In this document: positions 59,357 to 64,000 of the stretch, piece after piece
Layout: each line of letters begins with the position of its first letter
Numbering within the stretch: position 1 is the first letter of the stretch
Source: Pseudoduganella albidiflava
Lineage (GTDB): Bacteria; Pseudomonadota; Gammaproteobacteria; Burkholderiales; Burkholderiaceae_D
Length of the DNA: 64,000 nt
Assembly (NCBI RefSeq): GCF_004322755.1
Contig: NZ_CP036401.1
Location: 62,001 to 126,000 of the forward strand
Reading direction: 5' to 3'
Translations under genes and position numbers: made by a program
The notes under the pieces: generated by a model
Databases searched by the model: none
What the model saw: only the letters and a program-made list of their open reading frames with translations
Told to the model about the DNA's origin: nothing

Positions 59357-61516
59357 ATGGATACGAACGTTAACGGAGCACTTGGCGCCGGATTCCAGCT
59401 GTTGAGCAGGCTGCGCCAGCACAACCGCCTGTTGCGCCTGGATTTCCCCAACGCCGACGGGCCGGATGCCCTGATGCTAGCCAACCGGCTCGACGCCACG
59501 GAAGGCCTGTCGCGCGATTTCCGCTTCGTGGTGGAAGTGATCTCGAACGATGCCAATATCGCCCTGAAGGATGTGCAGGGCAAGATGGCAACGGTCGAGC
59601 TGGTGCGCGAAGACGGCAGTCTGCGCTACTTCAACGGTTACGTGTTCGAATTCCGCCGGGATGGCAGCGATGGCGGACTGGTGTTCTACCACATGGTGCT
59701 GATGCCATGGATGGCCTACCTGCGGCTGCGGCGCGATAACTACCTGTTCCACAACATGACGGTTGCCGAGCAGACGCAGGAGATCCTTGCCGATTACCCG
59801 GTGGCCACCGCGCAATTGCAAATCACCGGCGACGATCCGGAAGTGACATTCGCCTGCCAGTACGACGAATCCGATTATAACTACCTGCACCGCCGCTGGG
59901 AGCAGCTGGGCTGGCATTACCGGTATGAGCACAGCGCCGATGGGCACACCCTGGTGCTGTCGGACGATTCCGTGCAATCGCCGCCCATCGAAGGCGCCCG
60001 GACGGACATTCCCTTCCAGAGCGAAGCGGGCAGCAACGAGGATGACGGCCTGGCGGGATGGACCTCGATACGCCGCCTGGTCCCCGCCAGCGTGGCCCTG
60101 TCGAGCTTTGATTTCAAGAAGCCGCGCCCGGTCGCGGTCGACCTGCCCTCGATCAATGAACAGGGCGACGTGCTGCGCATGGAATCCTATGCCTATGCCG
60201 GAGCGTTCGGCTTCAAGGATCGCGCGGATGGCGAGGCCCAGGCGCGCATCCGCTCCGAGGAGATCGAGGCGAACGGTAAATCCTTCGAGGGATTCGGCAA
60301 CGATCGCACCGCGCAGCCTGGCCGCAAGTTCACCCTGAGCACGCACTTCGATGCCGAGCTCGGGGCGGACCTGGACTTCCTGATCGTGGAAGCGCATCAC
60401 ACCGCGAGCAACAACCTGCAAGACGGTTCCGATGCGGCATCCCACTACGCCAACCGGATCACCTGCAGCCGCATCCGGGTGCCATGGCGCCCCGGCCGCG
60501 GCTACAACAGCACCGAACCGAAGATCTACGGCCTGCAGACGGCCATCGTCGTGGGGCCGCCCGGCGAGGAAATTTATACCGACGAGTATGGCCGCGTGCG
60601 TGTCCAGTTCCACTGGGACCGCGTGGGCCAGTTCGATGACAAGAGCTCGGCCTGGGTGCGCGTCGCCACCGCGTGGTCCGGCGCGAACTTCGGCATGACA
60701 TCGGTGCCCCGCATCGGCTCGGAAGTCATCATCCAGTTCCTCGACGGGAATCCGGACCGCCCGCTCCTGACCGGCATGGTGCCCAACGCCGACACCATGC
60801 CACCGTGGCCGCTGCCCGCCAACAAGACACAGAGCGGCATCCTGTCGCGTTCCACGCCGGGCGGCGCCTACGAGAACGCCAACGCCATCCGCTTCGAGGA
60901 CAAGAAAGGCTCGGAGCAGCTGTGGCTGCATGCGGAAAAGGACCAGCTGACCGAGGTCGAGCATGACGAGGACAAATGGGTGGGCAACGACCGCCGCAAG
61001 ACCATCGACCGCGACGAGAACAGCCATATCAAGCGCGACCGCACCGAGCAGGTGGGCCGCAACGAAAAGATCAGTATCGGCGCCAACCGGACCGAGGACG
61101 TGGCGAAGAATGAAACCATCAGCATCGGCGAAAACCGCACGGAAGACGTGGGCGCGGACGAAAACGTCAGCATCGGCGGCAGCCGCCACGTGGTGATCGG
61201 CAAGGTCAAGACTGAAACGGTGGCGCTGGCGAAGATGCTCACGATCGGCGGCGCCTACCAGACCTCGGTGGGGGCGGGCATGAACACGACCGTCGCGCTG
61301 ATGCAGGCGGAAGAGGTGGGCCTGTCGAAGACGGTGGTGGTGGGCCAGAAGATCTTGTTTACGGCCGGCGAGGAGTTCAGGATCGAAGTCGGCGACAGCA
61401 CCTTCGTGATGCGCAACGATGGCCGCATCGAAATCTCGGGCAAGGAAGTCATCATTCGCGGCTCGAAGAAGGTCGAGGTGCATGGCGACGATGTCGACAT
61501 CAACCCGCAGGGCTGA
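59357..61516 (+). CDS. vgrG: type VI secretion spike protein VgrG
   Basis: 719 residues. The gp27-like domain is at about residues 20-360 (DATEGLSRDFRFVVEVISNDANIAL ... FACQYDESDYNYLHRRWEQLGWHYRYEHSADG). The gp5 OB fold follows (VGPPGEEIYTDEYGRVRVQFHWDR, VRVATAWSGANFGMTSVPRIGSEVIIQFLDGNPDRPLLTG). The C-terminal beta-helix repeats NE.ISIG.NRTEDV and ends in DVDINPQG. It trimerises as the puncturing tip that carries effectors. There is no toxin extension, so cargo is carried through the DUF2169 and PAAR-like proteins encoded next. Confidence 0.95.
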   Translation: MDTNVNGALGAGFQLLSRLRQHNRLLRLDFPNADGPDALMLANRLDATEGLSRDFRFVVEVISNDANIALKDVQGKMATVELVREDGSLRYFNGYVFEFRRDGSDGGLVFYHMVLMPWMAYLRLRRDNYLFHNMTVAEQTQEILADYPVATAQLQITGDDPEVTFACQYDESDYNYLHRRWEQLGWHYRYEHSADGHTLVLSDDSVQSPPIEGARTDIPFQSEAGSNEDDGLAGWTSIRRLVPASVALSSFDFKKPRPVAVDLPSINEQGDVLRMESYAYAGAFGFKDRADGEAQARIRSEEIEANGKSFEGFGNDRTAQPGRKFTLSTHFDAELGADLDFLIVEAHHTASNNLQDGSDAASHYANRITCSRIRVPWRPGRGYNSTEPKIYGLQTAIVVGPPGEEIYTDEYGRVRVQFHWDRVGQFDDKSSAWVRVATAWSGANFGMTSVPRIGSEVIIQFLDGNPDRPLLTGMVPNADTMPPWPLPANKTQSGILSRSTPGGAYENANAIRFEDKKGSEQLWLHAEKDQLTEVEHDEDKWVGNDRRKTIDRDENSHIKRDRTEQVGRNEKISIGANRTEDVAKNETISIGENRTEDVGADENVSIGGSRHVVIGKVKTETVALAKMLTIGGAYQTSVGAGMNTTVALMQAEEVGLSKTVVVGQKILFTAGEEFRIEVGDSTFVMRNDGRIEISGKEVIIRGSKKVEVHGDDVDINPQG

Positions 61517-61517
61517 C

Positions 61518-62981
61518 ATGGCGGCCCTCCCGGATTTTCCGTCCCTGCGGTTCAGGAACGACACGGATTTCGATGCCCTGCACTTCGATACGCTGGACCA
61601 GCATGACGTGCCATTCCACGTGATCGCCGCCAAGACCGGCTACACGCTCGGCCCGTGCGGCAGCGATGGACTGGCCACGCTGGTGCCGCTCGATTCCCCA
61701 GCGCCGCTGCACCAGCAGGACCGCCACTACGACGACGACGTCGATTGCAGCGTGCGCGCGGAAAGCGACCTGGCGCCCTATAAGCCGCGCTGCGACGTCA
61801 TCGTCGTCGGCGATGCCTGCGCGCCGGGAGGCCGTGCGGCGGCATCGTTCCCGGTCGCGCTGCGGGTGCAATACCCGGACCAGCCGCTGCCGGCGCCGGA
61901 ACCGCCTCGCCCGCTCAACCCTTTCCAGCCCGTGTCGCCGGCGGCCCAGCAGCGCTGGCGCGCCCAGGCCGAGCAGGCGGCACGGCAAGTGGTTCCCGGC
62001 CGGCGGCTCATCGACAAGGTGCTGCAGGTGACGGGAAGCCGCCAGCTGCGCCGGCGCACGAAAGCACTTGGCCTGCTGCGGCCTGCCACGCTGGGCGCGA
62101 TCGGATCGAGCCCATGGAAGCTCACCCAGCCCGCGCCCGCGCTGCGCGTACCGGTGCGGTATGAAGTTGCCCAGGGCGGCCAGGTCATCGTGGAAGGCAA
62201 CAGCGCAGCCGCGGAACGGGTACCGCAGCGCTGGCGCCTGAGTGCCGCGCAGCAGGCGCAGTACGGGCACATGGAGGTTGCCCCGGCCGCCCACGACGCA
62301 TGCCAGGCCAACCCGGCGGGCCGGGGCTTCGCGCCCGCGTGGTACCTGGACGCCGCCAATCCAGCCAGTCTTCCGGCGCCGCAGGTCGGCTATCCCGGCG
62401 CGCCCTTCACGGCCGACCTGTTCTGGGCGGCCTGCCGCGGCAAGGCCGGGTTGACGCCGGCCGGTTTCGGCTTCGTCGGCCGGGCATGGCTGCCGCGCCG
62501 GGAGCTCGCCGGCACGGTGGACGGCAACGCGGCGTGGGATGCCGACGATGTGCCGCGCCTGCCGCCGGACTTCGACTTCGCCTACTGGAACGGCGCCCCG
62601 GCCGACCAGCAATGCGACCATCTCACCGGCAAGGAGCGCTTCACGCTCGTCAACATGCTGCCGCACGATGCGCCATCCGTGCGGATCGATGGCGATGGCA
62701 ACAGCGTGCTGGCGTTCACCCTGCCGGCGCAAGCGCTGTTCGCGCTGGCGGCTGGCGAGGACGGCGCCGTCGCCGCCATGCCGCTCGCCATCGATACGGT
62801 ATTGATCGACACGCTGGCCGGCACCGTCGAACTGACCTGGCGGCTTTGCCTGGTTGCCGATGGCCGGTTCGCCGACGCCCGCCTGCTGCATGCCCATACG
62901 CCGGAACAACTGGACCGCCTGGCCCTCTGGAACGAGCCGGCAGACACCGCCGGCGACACCCAGCCCGCCGTTCCCGCCTGA
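61518..62981 (+). CDS. DUF2169-domain T6SS adaptor
   Basis: 487 residues. The N-terminal segment (FPSLRFRNDTDFDALHFDTLDQHDVPFHVIAAKTGYTL) is DUF2169, known in T6SS loci as a chaperone or adaptor loading PAAR-containing effectors onto VgrG. The rest is a variable region with an internal repeat of the beta type (LPPDFDFAYWNGAPADQQCDHLTGKERFTLVNMLPHDAP). The start is 2 nt after the vgrG stop, so it is cotranscribed. Confidence 0.88.
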   Translation: MAALPDFPSLRFRNDTDFDALHFDTLDQHDVPFHVIAAKTGYTLGPCGSDGLATLVPLDSPAPLHQQDRHYDDDVDCSVRAESDLAPYKPRCDVIVVGDACAPGGRAAASFPVALRVQYPDQPLPAPEPPRPLNPFQPVSPAAQQRWRAQAEQAARQVVPGRRLIDKVLQVTGSRQLRRRTKALGLLRPATLGAIGSSPWKLTQPAPALRVPVRYEVAQGGQVIVEGNSAAAERVPQRWRLSAAQQAQYGHMEVAPAAHDACQANPAGRGFAPAWYLDAANPASLPAPQVGYPGAPFTADLFWAACRGKAGLTPAGFGFVGRAWLPRRELAGTVDGNAAWDADDVPRLPPDFDFAYWNGAPADQQCDHLTGKERFTLVNMLPHDAPSVRIDGDGNSVLAFTLPAQALFALAAGEDGAVAAMPLAIDTVLIDTLAGTVELTWRLCLVADGRFADARLLHAHTPEQLDRLALWNEPADTAGDTQPAVPA

Positions 62982-62995
62982 TTTCCCAGACCGCC

Positions 62996-64000
62996 ATGGC
63001 CCACGAAACAGTCACGAAATCCAAGCGCTTCTACTGCGTCAGCACGCTTCCCGACATCTGCAAGACCCCGGTCGGCAGTACCGTCGTGCCGATCCCGTAC
63101 ACGATCACGGGCGAATTCGCCGATGCGCAAGCCGTGTCGGCCAATGTGAAGACGCACGGCGAACCGGCCTTCCTGCATGGGCGCAGCTTCATCCCGGCGG
63201 TGAAAGGCGACGAGCGGGGCACGTTGGGCGGCATCAAGAGCGGCACCAACCTGAAGAAAGTGGAGAGCCTGGGCAACAGCTCCACCAAGGGCGCCAACGG
63301 CACGCAAACGGTGCAGGAATCGCGCTTCGTGTGGATGAACAACCGCAACACGATCGGCCGCATCTACGAGCGGGGCGTGCAGGCGCCGCGCAGCCGCCTG
63401 CAGCGCCTTGGCGACTGGCTGAAGGAAGGCGCGAAGGACGCGGCCCAGTACTACAAGGACAATGTGTCCGCCGACATGCACGACATCGGCCAGGCCGGAA
63501 TGGACAAGGGCGGCGACTTGATGACGGCCAGCGCAGCAACCGGCGTGGCCGGTTTGGCGGTAGGTGCTACCGGGGTGGGCGCGCCGGTTGCGGCCGCGAT
63601 GGGAACGGTTGCGGGAGTCGGCGGAGCTACCGGCGGCGTGATGCTTAGCGGTGGTTATGCGTTGGATAGCACGGCCGCGGTGCTCGACCAGGCAGCGGAT
63701 CTCATCCTGACCGGCAAGACGCCCGACTGGGCCGGCACGGCGGCGGGTATAGCCAGCAGCGGCGTAGAGAACCTGGCACTCAACAGGATTAAACGCTTCG
63801 GCGGCGGGATAATGAAATTGCTGCCGTTCGGCGGCAAAGGCAAACCCGGATCGACCCCGGCGCCGGCGAAGCCACCAGCCAAGGCGGGCGGCGGCAACGA
63901 CAAGGATGGCCACGACGGCGGCAAGACCAAGCAGCAGAAAAAGCCGAAGGACGACAAGCCTTCCGATTGCTGCCCGAAGGATGGCGCCCCCGGCGGCAAG
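62996..64000 (+). CDS. DUF4150 PAAR-like T6SS effector, 3' end outside window
   Basis: Open to the right edge; 335 residues visible. The PAAR-like DUF4150 domain is at residues 1-125 (VSTLPDICKTPVGSTVVPIPYTITGEF...VWMNNRNTIGRIY). An amphipathic stretch and a glycine-alanine-rich hydrophobic hairpin (GVAGLAVGATGVGAPVAAAMG) follow at about 180-225, a feature of effectors that cross the inner membrane. A lysine/proline/glycine-rich linker then ends in SDCCPKDGAPGGK. That Cys-rich end is the point at which Rhs or toxin domains usually begin, so this is probably the front of a large polymorphic toxin. Its activity is not visible here. Confidence 0.88.
   Translation, partial: MAHETVTKSKRFYCVSTLPDICKTPVGSTVVPIPYTITGEFADAQAVSANVKTHGEPAFLHGRSFIPAVKGDERGTLGGIKSGTNLKKVESLGNSSTKGANGTQTVQESRFVWMNNRNTIGRIYERGVQAPRSRLQRLGDWLKEGAKDAAQYYKDNVSADMHDIGQAGMDKGGDLMTASAATGVAGLAVGATGVGAPVAAAMGTVAGVGGATGGVMLSGGYALDSTAAVLDQAADLILTGKTPDWAGTAAGIASSGVENLALNRIKRFGGGIMKLLPFGGKGKPGSTPAPAKPPAKAGGGNDKDGHDGGKTKQQKKPKDDKPSDCCPKDGAPGGK

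Noticed and set aside
59121..59405. Small frame overlapping the vgrG start, with internal repeated residues.
   Set aside because: The repeats are at the DNA level with unit lengths of 16-18 bp that do not keep frame; it overlaps vgrG.

Overview
The window is GC-rich DNA from a betaproteobacterium, most likely Oxalobacteraceae (Massilia/Duganella/Pseudoduganella type). Pointers are the mix of TonB-dependent sugar receptors of the Xanthomonas/Caulobacter type, a PEP-CTERM protein, the gene orders amgK-murU/lptD-surA-pdxA-rsmA, fur/bamE-dapB and leuS-lptE-holA-proA, and a dense set of intergenic GGGGTCAGACCC-type repeats. Genus assignment is inference; no rRNA or marker search was possible.

Layout. 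1-10449 (+): a beta-glucan utilisation locus (end of a LacI regulator, GH5, GH1, TonB-dependent receptor, GH3, MFS sugar permease) with LacI-type operators. 10608-14914 (-): amgK-murU-pepP-ubiH-like operon, divergent from lptD-surA-pdxA-rsmA (15030-20923). 21213-26921 (+): a second TonB receptor, a repeat-rich gap, a secreted pectate lyase and a PEP-CTERM protein. 27080-29887 (-): two paralogous lipoproteins and a lipoprotein phosphoesterase. 29989-35595: HAD hydrolase, hrcA, fur (-), bamE, dapB, an ExbB/ExbD pair and a barstar-like gene. 35698-40028 (-): map with an overlapping ParD-like gene, a VOC protein, an S9-type protein that has lost catalytic residues, and an AraC regulator. 40137-49031 (+): leuS-lptE-holA-proA, HemJ/CopD-like protein, an RlmL-like methyltransferase and a Bcr/CflA pump. 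49227-55225 (+): a three-gene signalling operon (HDOD-GAF-histidine kinase; receiver-PAS-GGDEF-EAL; Sel1-repeat protein). 55503-58673: a short flagellin, an alpha/beta hydrolase (-) and a TraB/GumN protein. 59357-64000 (+): a type VI secretion cargo module (VgrG, DUF2169 adaptor, DUF4150/PAAR-like effector) that runs off the right edge.

The genes work together in three recognisable ways. In the left locus, secreted GH5 and GH3 enzymes cut glucan outside the cytoplasm, the TonB receptor and MFS permease import products, and cytoplasmic GH1 finishes the job. The central blocks are mostly envelope housekeeping (LPS export, BAM, peptidoglycan recycling). The right end delivers an effector through the T6SS.

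The most unusual content is intergenic. A family of elements combines (i) 13-bp quasi-palindromes of the form GG-N3-CTG-N3-CC with covarying arms and (ii) a two-hairpin module (GCAGGGGTTT, hairpin 1, CCTGC, hairpin 2) present five times. The primary sequence of the hairpins changes from copy to copy while base pairing is kept. 'Empty' copies, single-module copies and a double inverted copy exist side by side, and one copy sits inside a separate 41-bp tandem array. This looks like a structured, mobilised repeat family; I do not recognise it by name.
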